Below, piece by piece: positions 10,010-19,010 of a DNA stretch of 64,000 bases. The stretch spans positions 1 to 64,000 of the forward strand of contig CAWITA010000030.1 of the NCBI GenBank assembly GCA_963838835.1, given 5' to 3'. The notes beneath the pieces are model-generated. The model was not told the origin of the DNA. It saw only the letters and a list, made by a program, of their open reading frames with translations, and did not search any database. The position numbers and the translations under genes are program-made. Numbering within the stretch: position 1 is the first letter of the stretch; each line of letters begins with the position of its first letter. The stretch comes from Bog-473 sp963838835 (lineage in GTDB: Bacteria; Actinomycetota; Acidimicrobiia; Acidimicrobiales; RAAP-2).

Positions 10010-10999
10010 ATGACGTTGGATGACGATGGGCGCAGTACCGCAGGGCGGGAGGTTTCCAGGTTCATCCCGGTCCCGACTTCCGTCAGCGAGCAAGCCCAGC
10101 AGTTCCTCGGCATGGACATGTTCGGTGGCGCCGCTGGACGAATGGCCCCAAGGGACGTCGCGGGATGGCGGTCCCTGATCAAAGAGACTGACGAGTTGCT
10201 CGTCGCCGTCATGGGTGCACTGGTCGAACATCTCCGCTCGTCCGTTCAAACCAGATCGGTCGGAGGAGTACCAGTATTCGTGGTCACCCCAGAGGGTGTG
10301 CAAGAGGGTGATACGCAGCCGATCTATTTGGATATCCACGGTGGATCGCTAGTGATGGGCAGCGGCAAGGCGTGCGAAGTGATGGCACGAAGGATGGCGG
10401 CCCAAGTACAGATGCAGACGTGGTCCGTCGATTATCGGATGCCCCCCGACCATCCCTACCCAGCCGCGCTTGATGACGTCCTCGCTGTCTATCGAGGTCT
10501 GCTCGCTGTTCGGGCACCCGACCAGATCGTGGTGGGCGGGGGTTCGGCAGGTGGCAACTTGGCCGCCGCTGTGATGTTGCGCGCGCGCGACGAGGGGCTG
10601 CCCCTCCCGGCGGCGCTTATCCTGCTGACGCCGGAAGCCGACCTGACTGAGTCAGGCGACTCATTTCAAACGAATCTGGGCATCGACAACGTCTTGACGG
10701 AGAGTCTGGCCGACTCCATCGCCCTGTATGCCGGCGACCACGATCTGCGACACCCCTATCTCTCGCCACTGTTCGGTGACCTCAGCGCCCCCTTTCCACC
10801 GACCTTTCTGCAAGCCGGAACCCGAGACCTGTTCTTGTCCAATACCGTTCGGATGCACCGGAGGCTTCGTGCCGGCGGGGTTGAGGCCCAACTACACGTG
10901 TTCGAGGCCATGCCCCATGGTGGGTTCTTCGGAGCCCCTGAGGACGACGAGCTGACTGAGGAGATCCGTCGATTCCTGGCTGCTCATATCGAAACCTGA
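10010..10999 (+). CDS. Alpha/beta hydrolase of the hormone-sensitive-lipase family
   Basis: A 329-residue esterase/lipase of the HSL group (alpha/beta hydrolase fold 3). LDIHGGSLVMGSG carries the HGG oxyanion motif, VVGGGSAGGNLAA carries the GxSxGG nucleophile elbow, the acid is probably in the TRDLFLSN segment, and the catalytic His is in AMPHGGFFG. PDHPYPAALDDVLAVY is also typical. Likely substrates are short-chain acyl esters. The ATG at 10010 follows a GGGGAGC ribosome site. The family's usual length is 300-330, so the gene looks complete. It is single, with no related neighbour. Confidence 0.9.
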   Translation: MTLDDDGRSTAGREVSRFIPVPTSVSEQAQQFLGMDMFGGAAGRMAPRDVAGWRSLIKETDELLVAVMGALVEHLRSSVQTRSVGGVPVFVVTPEGVQEGDTQPIYLDIHGGSLVMGSGKACEVMARRMAAQVQMQTWSVDYRMPPDHPYPAALDDVLAVYRGLLAVRAPDQIVVGGGSAGGNLAAAVMLRARDEGLPLPAALILLTPEADLTESGDSFQTNLGIDNVLTESLADSIALYAGDHDLRHPYLSPLFGDLSAPFPPTFLQAGTRDLFLSNTVRMHRRLRAGGVEAQLHVFEAMPHGGFFGAPEDDELTEEIRRFLAAHIET

Positions 11000-11226
11000 T
11001 GAACAGTCGCTTCGCCGATCGGCATGGAGCAAGGTGCCCCCATTACGCCATCGGGAAGGGGTGCCACCTGGCACTTCGGGAGCAGTCATACAGCCAACTC
11101 CAGACCTTGTTGGTCCCTGTGCCGGCCATGGACCAGCCGCCTTTCGATTCTCGAAGCGAAGCTCTATGGCTAGGGATAGCGTTTTTCCATCGCAAGAGTG
11201 AATGGTCGACCAGATGGGAGAAGATC

Positions 11227-11538
11227 ATGGCTAAGTACCTCGTGAGCTGGAAGATCCGACAGGTCGGCACGGCCCAGCAGAACCACGATGACGGAAAGAG
11301 ACTGCTCGACACGTTTTCCAAGTGGCAGATCCCGGCCGATCAAAACTTCCTGCAGTTTCTAGCCCGCGTGGATGGGCAGGGAGGCTGCGCCGTGGTCGAG
11401 ACTGACAACCCGGCAGGTTTGGCCGACGCGCCTTCGAAGTTCGGGACGTGGCTTGAGTTCGAGATTACGCCGATGGTCGACATCATGGACAACGTGACGG
11501 TGATCGCTGCCGGTGCAGAGTTTCGCGAGTCGATCTAA
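11227..11538 (+). CDS. DUF3303-like small protein
   Basis: A 103-residue soluble protein starting MAKYLVSWKIRQ after a GGGAGAAG ribosome site. LLDTFSKWQIP, GGCAVVETDNPAGLADAPSKFG and TWLEFEITPMVDI follow the pattern of the DUF3303 ferredoxin-like fold, a dimeric alpha/beta barrel related to ABM monooxygenase proteins. The biochemical role is unknown. The open frame extends upstream, but the family alignment starts at this methionine. Confidence 0.7.
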   Translation: MAKYLVSWKIRQVGTAQQNHDDGKRLLDTFSKWQIPADQNFLQFLARVDGQGGCAVVETDNPAGLADAPSKFGTWLEFEITPMVDIMDNVTVIAAGAEFRESI

Positions 11539-11756
11539 CTGGCCTCCATGACTTCTTGGCACTCAGACAACGGGTGACAACAGGTAAGGACGACATCCGA
11601 CCCCGGAGCACACGACAACGAAGTAGCGGACCGTCCTAAGACGCGCCGCATGTACTGCGAGCCATGGTGCCGCCTATCGCCGGTACTGAGTCATGCCCGT
11701 TGGGCGGCCCAGGCACCTACCCAAAGCTTGGCTGGCTACTGCGGTTAGCGGGAGCT
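11539..11756. other. Intergenic stretch, nothing recognised
   Basis: A 218-base gap between convergent genes. No gene, clear hairpin terminator or repeat is evident. Confidence 0.4.
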
Positions 11757-12317
11757 CTAGGGCCGGCTGAAGAAGGACCGCAGCATCGGCTCATAGTGCT
11801 CGAGCGGGGGCGTCGCGTATGCGGGATCGAAGGACGGCATGTCGTAACAGCGCACGAACTCCTCGGTGAGGTCGTAGTGCTTGTGCCCCCTGAACTCGTC
11901 TCGGGCGTCTCGGTCTCCGCCTACGTAGTGCCAGAAGTAGTAGCCCTGAAAGATGCCGTGCTCAAGAACCATGAAGTGGTAGGCCTCGCTCACCCATGGC
12001 TTGAGGATGGCGGCGGCAATGTCGGCGTGATTGAGCGGTCCGAGCACGTCACCCACATCGTGCAGAAGGGCGCATACCAGATATGGGTCGTCGCGGCCGT
12101 CCGCCTCGGCCCGGTGGGCCGTCTGCAAACTGTGGGTCAGGCGGTCGACGGCGAAGCCACCGTGCTCGTTGTCGAGCAGACGCAGTTGCGCCAGCAGCCG
12201 ATCAGGCAAGGCGCTCAGGTCCTCGTCCTCCATGGCCACCATGGCCGCCCACTCCTCGGCCGTGGACTCGTCCATTCGGGTGAAGCGCGCTCGGTACGGG
12301 GTGGTCGCGGGCGTCAC
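11757..12317 (-). CDS. HD-domain protein (PhnZ/inositol-oxygenase-like)
   Basis: A 186-residue protein with a single HD metal-dependent domain. H in SLQTAHRAEADG, the central HD in LVCALLHDVGDVLG, and NHADIAAAIL followed by HGIFQGYYFWHYVGGD supply the metal ligands. The pattern resembles the mixed-valent di-iron oxygenase branch (PhnZ, TmpB) more than ordinary phosphohydrolases, because of the long spacing and the YYFWHYVG segment. The substrate is unknown and no phosphonate genes are nearby. Start sites at 12317 and 12275 are both possible. Confidence 0.8.
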   Translation of the reverse strand: MTPATTPYRARFTRMDESTAEEWAAMVAMEDEDLSALPDRLLAQLRLLDNEHGGFAVDRLTHSLQTAHRAEADGRDDPYLVCALLHDVGDVLGPLNHADIAAAILKPWVSEAYHFMVLEHGIFQGYYFWHYVGGDRDARDEFRGHKHYDLTEEFVRCYDMPSFDPAYATPPLEHYEPMLRSFFSRP

Positions 12318-12400
12318 ACGCTCATTGTACTGCCCGTGCGACCGGGGGCTAAATGCCCCAGTTCACTTGTGAGTCGGAGGCGTTTATGCAGAGGCTGGGG

Positions 12401-12706
12401 TCACCCCAGAGGAAGTGAGTTCGATACCTCGAAAACAGTGATCTCAACGTTCCGAGGGACCGGCCTGGAGTCGACACCGCGAGCCGCACTTCTTTGCTGG
12501 GCGAGGTGTTGCTGCAGGTGGTCCATTGATTCCCACCGCTCGGAGAGAACCGCGCGCTCCGGGTCGAGCGGGTCGGCCGCGATTACGTACTCGAGGCAAC
12601 CCTCTTCCTGGCGGGAGGAGCGCATTGCCTCGATGCTTGTTTCAACGAACCGGTCCCGTTCCTTCGGGTCAACCGAGAACACTCCCTGGACTATCACTTT
12701 GGCCAT
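12401..12706 (-). CDS. Antibiotic-biosynthesis-monooxygenase (ABM) domain protein
   Basis: A 101-residue ABM/YgiN-type protein. It opens MAKVIVQGVFSVDPKERDRF, then EAMRSSRQEEGCLEYVIAAD, LSERWESMDHLQQHLAQ and a final ITVFEVSN. This one-domain alpha+beta barrel usually dimerises and oxidises quinols or small aromatics without cofactors. The start ATG at 12706 is fixed by the family boundary. The DUF1801 gene ends about 180 bases upstream on the same strand, so the two may be co-transcribed. Confidence 0.8.
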   Translation of the reverse strand: MAKVIVQGVFSVDPKERDRFVETSIEAMRSSRQEEGCLEYVIAADPLDPERAVLSERWESMDHLQQHLAQQRSAARGVDSRPVPRNVEITVFEVSNSLPLG

Positions 12707-12884
12707 CAGCTTTTTATAGGCGATGTCACGCCTACCGGGACGCCCACTGTCCGAGAGTTCCAGCGCAAGGGTAATATTTCCACCTGCTGCTGGGATGACC
12801 CAGAACACCGGAAGTGGGTGAGACGACAGTTCGCCACGAGTCGGTGCGGAGCCGCACGGATCCGCCACTCTGGCGCAACGCCCG

Positions 12885-13285
12885 TCACCTCCAACCCGGC
12901 GTGCGGCTCGCCTCCTGGATCCACTTGCGCAGCTCCGGCCCTGCACGTCCTCGATGGCAGTCACCTTGGCGTACCGGGTCCGGTCGGTGGTCCCGAGTGG
13001 CGGAGGGCAGTCGAAGTCCGCACCGCCGAGGAAAACGACATTCACGGAGACGTCGTAGGCGGCCAACTCGATGATCCATCCGAGTTCTGCTAGCCCGTAG
13101 TACGGCCTTTTCCACTTGACGGCGTAGTGCAGGCCCGGGATCGTCGCTCGGATCGTCTCGTCCAACCGCTTGACGATGGGCTGCAGATGCGGCATCTGGC
13201 GCAGGATCCAGTCGTCGATGTCCGAGTGGTTCGTCGCCGACTGTGGAGGCCTCCGCGATGCGTTCTCCTTGACTGCTTTCGGCAT
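12885..13285 (-). CDS. DUF1801 (YdhG-like) protein, one frameshift
   Basis: About 133 residues when rebuilt. IDDWILRQMPHLQPIVKRLD, IPGLHYAVKWKRPYYGL, GWIIELAAYDVSVNVVFLGG and DCPPPLG follow the DUF1801 iron-chaperone-like fold. A one-base shift near 12945 changes AIEDVQGRSC to GPELRKWIQEASRTPGWR, the expected family ending, stopping at 12885. The protein is probably soluble and its role is unknown. The start codon at 13285 lies about 115 bases from the IS110 left end. Confidence 0.75.
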
Positions 13286-13439
13286 TGCGTGTCCTTCCGT
13301 CGAAGCCCCGGCGAGTTTATGACCAAGATGTCCGACTCAAACGTCCCTGTCTGTGGCCGTCGACCCGGGTCGGGACCGCGGCACCGCGTCCCCGAACATC
13401 AATGATGTTGTGAAGCTCCCGTGAGGGTCCACCGCTGCA

Positions 13440-13681
13440 AGGTTGGTCGTCAGTAGTTTCGGGAGCACCGGAGCCACCGGTCTGACTTGAGATCTCGACG
13501 GACACTCGTTGGTGTTCGCAAACCGTCGACCGGAGCTCCGGGCAAACTCACACGAGGCGCGGCGTGCCCCGTTCCAGAGGGGTGATGGGCCGCTCTGTTA
13601 GAGCAGATCGACCCGCACCGTCACTCCTTCTCGGGACGGCCGCGCCACCCCTCAACCGGATTAAGGAAAGGAAGGGATGGC
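13440..13681 (+). ncRNA. Candidate IS110 bridge RNA in the transposase leader
   Basis: A non-coding leader of about 240 bases conserved between this copy and the remnant at 8949. Hairpin 1 (13500-13517; GGACACT-CGTT-GGTGTTC) is GGACACC-CTTT-GGTGTCC in the other copy (9050-9067); both differences become G-U pairs, so the stem is kept. Hairpin 2 (13592-13604; GCTCT-GTT-AGAGC) is GGTCT-GTT-GGACC in the other copy, with a paired C/G to G/C exchange. Known biology: IS110 bridge RNAs sit here and have target- and donor-binding loops. The exact ends and the loop assignment are inference. Confidence 0.45.
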
Positions 13682-14722
13682 ATGACCATCGTAGAAGCCA
13701 CGCGCGCCGTCACCGGTGGCATCGACACCCATGGCGAGGTCCACGTGGCCGCTGTCTTGGACGAGGTCGGTGGCCTGCTCGGCACGCAATCGTTCCGGGC
13801 CGACCTCGACGGCTACGCCGAGCTGCTGAGCTGGCTCCAAGCCTTCGGGGAGGTCAGCAAGGTCGGTGTGGAGGGGACGGGGTCCTATGGGGCTGGCGTC
13901 GCCCGTTTTCTCGCCCGAGCCGGAATCCACGTGGTCGAGGTGGACCGCCAGAACCGCCAGGCACGCCGTCAGTCCGGCAAGTCCGATCCCCTCGACGCTC
14001 TTGAGGCGGCCCGGGCGGCCCAGTCGGGCCGGGCCCATGGAACGGCCAAGTCCAGGGACGGCTCGGTCGAGGCCATCCGCGTCCTCGTCGTGGCCAAGCG
14101 CTCGGCTCGTGGGGCGCGCATCAAGGCGCTCGGTCAGATGCGCCAGTTGACCTTCAGCGCTCCTGACCAGCTGCAGAGCCGCCTCAAGGGTCTCCCCATC
14201 GCCGCCTTCGTCGCGGCCGCGCAGGGCCTGCGTCCGACGCGCTCGCCCGATGCGGTGACCGCGGCCACCAAGGCGTCGCTCTCCTCGCTGGCGCATCGCG
14301 TGGCCGACCTCGAAGCCGAGATCGGCGAGCTCGACGCCATGATCACCCCGCTTCTCAAGACCATTGCTCCCGAGCTGCTGGCCGTCTATGGAGTGGGCAT
14401 CGACACCGCGGCCGCACTGTTGGTCGCTGCCGGTGACAACCCCGAACGGCTCCGTTCTGAGGCGGCCTGGGCGCATCTGTGCGGGGTCTCACCGCTCGAG
14501 GCCTCCTCGGGCAAGGTCACGCGCCACCGGCTCAACCGCGGCGGGGACCGCCAGGCCAACCGGGCGCTGTGGCACATCGTGATCACCCGGCTGGCATCTG
14601 ATCCGAGGACCCAGGCCTACATGGAGCGCCGGGTCAAGGACGGTCGTTCCAAGAACGAGGCCATCCGCATGCTCAAGCGCTACGTCGCCCGCGAGGTCTA
14701 CCGCTATTTGCCTCGCGCTTAG
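13682..14722 (+). CDS. IS110-family DEDD transposase (bridge-RNA-guided recombinase)
   Basis: A 346-residue protein of normal length. The N-terminal RuvC-like domain shows Asp15 (GGIDTHG), Glu64 (VEGTGSYG), and Asp102 and Asp105 (KSDPLDALEA), the DEDD set. The C-terminal transposase_20 domain has YGVGIDTAAALLVAAGDN, then AWAHLCGVSPLEASSGK with the conserved serine (275 or 276) that forms the DNA link, and RLNRGGDRQANRALW. All catalytic residues are present, so the copy could be active. The ATG at 13682 follows AAAGGAAGGGA, a strong ribosome site. No second gene is present. Confidence 0.95.
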   Translation: MTIVEATRAVTGGIDTHGEVHVAAVLDEVGGLLGTQSFRADLDGYAELLSWLQAFGEVSKVGVEGTGSYGAGVARFLARAGIHVVEVDRQNRQARRQSGKSDPLDALEAARAAQSGRAHGTAKSRDGSVEAIRVLVVAKRSARGARIKALGQMRQLTFSAPDQLQSRLKGLPIAAFVAAAQGLRPTRSPDAVTAATKASLSSLAHRVADLEAEIGELDAMITPLLKTIAPELLAVYGVGIDTAAALLVAAGDNPERLRSEAAWAHLCGVSPLEASSGKVTRHRLNRGGDRQANRALWHIVITRLASDPRTQAYMERRVKDGRSKNEAIRMLKRYVAREVYRYLPRA

Positions 14723-14725
14723 ATC

Positions 14726-14812
14726 CCGGACCATGGACCTGGCTCACCGAACGCCTGTCGTCGATGAGACTGACCTGTAACCGATATGCCGGTCCATGGC
14801 CCGGTTCACCGA
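14726..14812 (+). repeat. Imperfect 25-base direct repeat behind the IS110 gene
   Basis: CCGGACCATGGACC..CTCACCGA at 14726-14750 is echoed by CCGGTCCATGGCCC..TTCACCGA at 14789-14812. Each unit also contains the near-palindrome CCATGG. Placed just past the transposase stop, it may belong to the element's right end. The following bases to 15043 hold no recognisable gene. Confidence 0.4.
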
Positions 14813-15043
14813 CTCTCGAAGACGCGTGACCTGATAAGAGCTTGCCCTCTCGACGAGTGGCCCATCATTGGTCTGTCCGCTGTCCTCACTCCCGAAAATC
14901 CCTCGAAAGGTCTTGACAACATCCATAGGAGCATCGGTTATGTCGCGTTCGTGCCGGAGCGGACCTGGTCCCGACTAGCGACTAGCGATCGTCAGCGATT
15001 AGCGACACATGCGGGCAGGCATACCCGAACGCCGCCTCCTCCG

Positions 15044-16464
15044 TTAGCGCTGCATCGACTTGGTCTCGACGTACTCCTCGAGGCCGACTTGCCGCGCTCC
15101 CGGCCGATGCCCGACTGCTTGTAGCCACCGAAGGGTGCGCGGATTGAACCGCCCGCCGTTGATGTCCACCTGGCCCGTGCGCATCTGGCGCGCCACGTGC
15201 TTGGCCCGGGCGGGGTCGCCGCTCCACACCGCGCCGGCCAGGCCGTACGGCGTGTCGTTGGCGATCTCGATCGCCTCCTCCTCGGTGTCGTAGGGGATGA
15301 TGGACAGGACCGGGCCGAAGATCTCCTCCTTGGCGATGGTCATGTCCGGGGTGACGTCGGAGAAGACGGTCGGCTGCACGTAGAAGCCCTTGTCGAGCCC
15401 CTCCGGTGCTTCGGCGCCACCGACGAGCAGCCTGGCGCCCTCCTCGATCCCCGTGGCGATGTAGCCGCGAACCCGGTCGCGCTGGACTGCCGAGACGAGC
15501 GGCCCGAGGCGCGTGCCCTCCGCGAATGGGTCGCCCGGAGTGAACCTGCCCGCCGCGTCGCGGCCAAGCTCCTCGACCTCGGCCAACCGCTTGTCGCGGC
15601 ACGAGCATCCGCGTCAGGGCCGAGCAGGTCTGGCCAGAGTTGAGGTAGCACCCGAACACGCCCCGCCGGCACGGCCTTGGCGAGGTCGGCGTCGTCCAGC
15701 AGGATGTTGGCCGACTTGCCGCCGAGCTCGAGGGCGACGCGCTTGATGCCCTCGGCGGCCAGTTCCATGACCCGCCGGCCGGCCCGGGTCGAGCCGGTGA
15801 ACGAGACCATGTCGACCTTGGGGTGGGCGGCGATCGCCTCACCGACGACCGGCCCGACGCCGCTCACCAGGTTGAAGACCCCCGGGGGCAGGCCGATCTC
15901 GTCGATGACCTCGGCCAGGATGAACGCATTGATGGGCGCGACCTCGCTCGGCTTCAAGACGACGGTGCAGCCGGCGGCCAGGGCAGGTGCCACCTTGAGG
16001 ACGACCTGGTAGAGCGGGATAGTTCCAGGGTGTGATGGCGCCCACGACACCGACGGGCTCGCGGACGACGAGCGAGTTGCCGACCTCCTCTTCCCATTCG
16101 AACGTCTCCGACGCCGTCGGCGGCATCGGCGAACGCGCCCTGCCGGCAGGCCGACCTGGATGGAGCCCGACAACGTCATCGGCATGCCGACCTCGTGGCT
16201 GATCACCTGCGCGATTTCGTCGGTGCGCGTGGCCAGGGCCTCGCCGACGCGGGCGAGCAGCTTGGCCCGCTCCTCCGTCGAGGTGGCCGCCCAGCCGGGG
16301 AAGGCGGCCGCGGCCGCCTCGACGGCCTTGTCCACGTCCTCGGGCGTGCCCTCGGGGATGGTGGCGAAGACCTCCTCGGTGGCCGAGTCGATGACCTCCA
16401 GCGTGCCGGTGCCGGTCGAGGGGACCCAGGCCCCGTTGATGTAGATCTTGTCCCGGACGTCCAT
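15044..16464 (-). pseudogene. NAD-dependent aldehyde dehydrogenase, multiply frameshifted
   Basis: Rebuilt, this is a full aldehyde dehydrogenase of about 470 residues that would oxidise an aldehyde to the acid. Blocks in order: MDVRDKIYINGAWVPSTGTG, GWAATSTEERAKLL, then in a second frame VGVVGAITPWNYP, back in the first frame KVAPALAAGCTVVLKPSE, SFTGSTRAG and ALELGGKSANIL (general-base Glu), then GCYLNSGQTCSALTRM with the catalytic Cys in another frame, PLVSAVQRDRVRGYI, KEEIFGPVLSI, and GLEEYVETKSM at the end. At least five frame changes occur (near 16140, 16020, 15660, 15590 and 15130). Either the gene is dead or the sequence is poor here. The start ATG at 16464 follows GGGAGGGACC. Confidence 0.85.
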
Positions 16465-16572
16465 GGTCCCTCCCTGATCGGCGATCGCTGCGTTTCCGCT
16501 CATACCCTACAGAGGCGCCAGTCTCCCTGCCCCGGGCGCGTGGGTAACCGGGTCGTGCCGCCGACTGAGGGG

Positions 16573-17856
16573 TCAGCGGCTCCTTGAGGACCGCCGGCCG
16601 TTGACCGGGTGCGGCGGGCGGCGCTGGTGTCGCCGGGCACGGGGGGACTGTGCTGCTCGGCGCGGGCTCTCCTTGGTCGGCCGAGCACCTCGGTGGCCGG
16701 CGTCGACCGAGAGACGAACCCCATCGGCGTCGGTGACGTCGAGGCCGAGCGTGCGCAGCAGGCCGGCCGCCGTCTGTCGCTGCTCGGGCGTGACGAGCGC
16801 GATGACCGTCCCGCCGGCTCCCGCCCGGGCCGTCCTTCCCGAGCGGTGCACGTAGTCCTTGGGGCTCTCGGGGAGGTCGTAGTGGATCACCGTCGAGACG
16901 TCGTCGACGTGGATGCCCCGCGCCGTGACGTCGGTGGCCACGAGGGCATGGACCCGGCCGGCCCGGAACGCCTTGAGCGTCCGCTCGCGTTGAGCCTGGG
17001 AGCGGCCCCCGTGGATGGCCTGGGCCGCGATGCCGGCGTGCGCCAGCTTGGTCGCCACCCGGTCGGCGCCGTGCTTGGTCCGCACGAAGATGATCGAGGA
17101 GGTGGCGGCCCCGGCCAGCGCGGCGAGCGCGGCCGGCCGGTCGGCGTGGGCCACGTGATGAAAGGCGTGGGTCACCCGGCTGAGGTCGTCGGCGTCGTTG
17201 ACGACCTCATGGCGAACCGGGTCCCTCTGGTACCGGCGCACGAGGACGTCGACCTCTCCGTCGAGCGTCGCCGAGTAGAGCAGGGTTTGACGCTGTGGCG
17301 TCGTGGCGTCGAGGATCCGGCGCACGGCAGGGAGGAAGCCCATGTCCGCCATGCGGTCGGCCTCGTCGAGGACGACCGTTCGCACGTCGGCCAAGCGGAT
17401 CGTGCCCGCCTGCATCAAGTCCTCGAGACGCCCCGGGCAGGCGACGACCACGTCGACACCGTTGCGCAACGACTTGCGCTGGCGTTCGTAGCTCACCCCG
17501 CCGTAGATGACGGCGACGCGACGGTCGCGTGCCCGCAGGAGCGGGGCGAGGACGTCGGAGATCTGCAGAGCCAGCTCGCGGGTGGGCACGAGGATCAGAG
17601 CCTGGGGCTTCTTCGGCGCGCAGTGCCGCACCGCCGCCGCCACGGGAAGGGCGAAGGCGAGAGTCTTGCCCGAACCCGTCGGCGCCTTCGCCGACACGTC
17701 GCGGCCGGCCAGGGCGTCGGCGATGGTCATGGCCTGGACGGGGAGAGGGGTCGTGATGCCCTGGGCGGCCAGGACCGCGACGAGGGCATCGGGCAGGCCC
17801 AAGTCAGCGAAGGTGGTGGTGGCGGGCACATCGGTGCCCGGCGTGGGGGACGACAA
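16573..17856 (-). CDS. DEAD-box ATP-dependent RNA helicase
   Basis: A 427-residue RhlE-like helicase that unwinds structured RNA, for example during ribosome assembly or decay. All motifs are intact: Q motif FADLGLPDAL..Q, Walker A APTGSGKT, PTRELALQ, GG in YGGVSYERQ, CPGRLEDLM, DEAD in VVLDEADRM, SAT in LLYSATLD, and in the second domain IIFVRTKHGADR, ATDVTARGIHVDDV and HRSGRTARAG. The C-terminal 50 residues are Arg- and Pro-rich (PRRAAQSPRARRHQRRPP), a likely RNA-binding tail. The start at 17856 has no competing codon. It is transcribed alone. Confidence 0.95.
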   Translation of the reverse strand: MSSPTPGTDVPATTTFADLGLPDALVAVLAAQGITTPLPVQAMTIADALAGRDVSAKAPTGSGKTLAFALPVAAAVRHCAPKKPQALILVPTRELALQISDVLAPLLRARDRRVAVIYGGVSYERQRKSLRNGVDVVVACPGRLEDLMQAGTIRLADVRTVVLDEADRMADMGFLPAVRRILDATTPQRQTLLYSATLDGEVDVLVRRYQRDPVRHEVVNDADDLSRVTHAFHHVAHADRPAALAALAGAATSSIIFVRTKHGADRVATKLAHAGIAAQAIHGGRSQAQRERTLKAFRAGRVHALVATDVTARGIHVDDVSTVIHYDLPESPKDYVHRSGRTARAGAGGTVIALVTPEQRQTAAGLLRTLGLDVTDADGVRLSVDAGHRGARPTKESPRRAAQSPRARRHQRRPPHPVNGRRSSRSR

Positions 17857-17992
17857 GGGTGGAACTCCGTTCTGTGGTCACGCACCGCAACCTCAGGGTG
17901 GAATCCCGCCGGTCGCCTGTGGTGCACCGAGCACCACGGACGCGTAGCGCCACGCTAGCAGTCCGCGCCGCCGTGTCGGGTTCGCGGTCCGT

Positions 17993-18883
17993 TCACCCCT
18001 TCTTGCCGAGCAGCGGATGCTCGCCCATACCCACCGATTGCAGGTGTTGGCCGAGCACCTCGTGGAAGTGGTCGGCCACCTCCTGGGGCGTCCAGCCTCC
18101 GTCGTACCACATCGCCGCGATCTGGCGCGGCGTCTGGAACAGCGTGTAGGCGAAGCCCGTACGCCCGAGCACCTGCCCGTTCACGTAGGAGGCGCCTTCG
18201 CTGGCCAAGAACGCGATCAGCGGAGCGTTGAGGGCGGGGTCCTGGTCGGCCGGCGGCTCGGCGCCGGCGTAGAGCCCCTCGGTCATGCGGGTGTAGCCCG
18301 ACGGCGCGACGGCGTTGACGGTGATGCCGTACTTGCCCAGCTCGAGGGCCCACACGAATGTCATGCCCATGATGGCGGCTTTGGCCGCGCCGTAGTTGGT
18401 CTGGCCGAAGTTTCCCCGGAGCCCGGCCGAGGACGTGATGTTGACGATACGGCCGTAGCCGGCGTCCTTCATGAGCGGCGCGGCGTGGCGGACGGTGTTG
18501 AACGTGCCCTTCTGGTGTACAGCGATCACGGCGTCGTAGTCCGCCTCGTCCATCTTGACCAGGGTGCGGTCGCGCACGATGCCGGCGTTGTTGACGAGGA
18601 TGTCGAGGCAGCCGAAGGCGTCGGTCGCCATGGCGATGATCCGACCCGCCGCCTCGAAGTCACTCACCGAGTCGTGGTTGGGGACGGCTTCGCCGCCCTC
18701 CTCCTCGATCTCGCGGCACACCGTCGCGGCGGGGTCCTCGGCGGTTCCCTCACCGCCCAGGGTGACGCCCACGTCGTTGACGACGACCTTGGCCCCTTCC
18801 CGGGCGAGGCACAGGGCGATGTCGCGCCCGATCCCCCGACCCGCTCCGGTCACCACCGCCACACGTCCGTCCAGAAGTCCCAT
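17993..18883 (-). CDS. SDR-family dehydrogenase ((3R)-hydroxyacyl-CoA dehydrogenase-like)
   Basis: A 296-residue classical short-chain dehydrogenase. VVTGAGRGIGRDIAL (cofactor loop, residues 10-24), NDVG with a GGEGTAEDPA insertion, DILVNNAGI, and the catalytic set ITSSAGLRGNFGQTNYGAAKAA (Ser, Tyr, Lys). The GGEGT-type insertion and the extended C-terminus (MWYDGGWTPQEVADHF) resemble the hydroxyacyl-CoA dehydrogenase part of peroxisomal multifunctional enzyme type 2, so a 3-hydroxyacyl-CoA substrate is likely. A CTGAC-N6-GTCAG operator lies 31 bases upstream of its start. Confidence 0.9.
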   Translation of the reverse strand: MGLLDGRVAVVTGAGRGIGRDIALCLAREGAKVVVNDVGVTLGGEGTAEDPAATVCREIEEEGGEAVPNHDSVSDFEAAGRIIAMATDAFGCLDILVNNAGIVRDRTLVKMDEADYDAVIAVHQKGTFNTVRHAAPLMKDAGYGRIVNITSSAGLRGNFGQTNYGAAKAAIMGMTFVWALELGKYGITVNAVAPSGYTRMTEGLYAGAEPPADQDPALNAPLIAFLASEGASYVNGQVLGRTGFAYTLFQTPRQIAAMWYDGGWTPQEVADHFHEVLGQHLQSVGMGEHPLLGKKG

Positions 18884-18913
18884 GGGCGAGAGGGTACTCG
18901 GGCGCCTTGTTCC

Positions 18914-18929
18914 CTGACAGCCGTGTCAG
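18914..18929. promoter_or_regulatory. CTGAC-N6-GTCAG operator, site 1
   Basis: Exact palindrome CTGAC-AGCCGT-GTCAG in the 127-base gap between the SDR (minus) and the aldolase (plus). It is the same 10 fixed bases as the sites at 22526, 45599 and 48765. The last of these is directly upstream of a TetR gene, so a TetR-family repressor is the likely ligand. Confidence 0.6.
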
Positions 18930-19010
18930 CAATGGCGGTGGGGCTGTACGATCGGGGGCGACCACCGGGCGAGGACGTTCGCCCAACCAACGGTGAGGAG
19001 CTACCCGGCC

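Larger units (their letters stand above)
13401..14812 (+). mobile_element. Full-length IS110-family insertion sequence
   Basis: The element has a long non-coding leader (13401-13681), one transposase gene (13682-14722) and a short tail with an imperfect direct repeat. The left edge is set by where similarity to the remnant at 8949 begins (AATGATGTTGT). The right edge is an estimate. IS110 elements lack inverted repeats and target duplications, and none are seen. The order leader-then-gene fits the IS110 subgroup, in which the bridge RNA is encoded upstream of the transposase, rather than IS1111, where it is downstream. Confidence 0.75.

Noticed and set aside
14090..14140. Relation of the IS110 gene to the IS1111 subgroup
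   Set aside because: The long leader lies upstream of the gene and the tail is short, which is the IS110 subgroup order.
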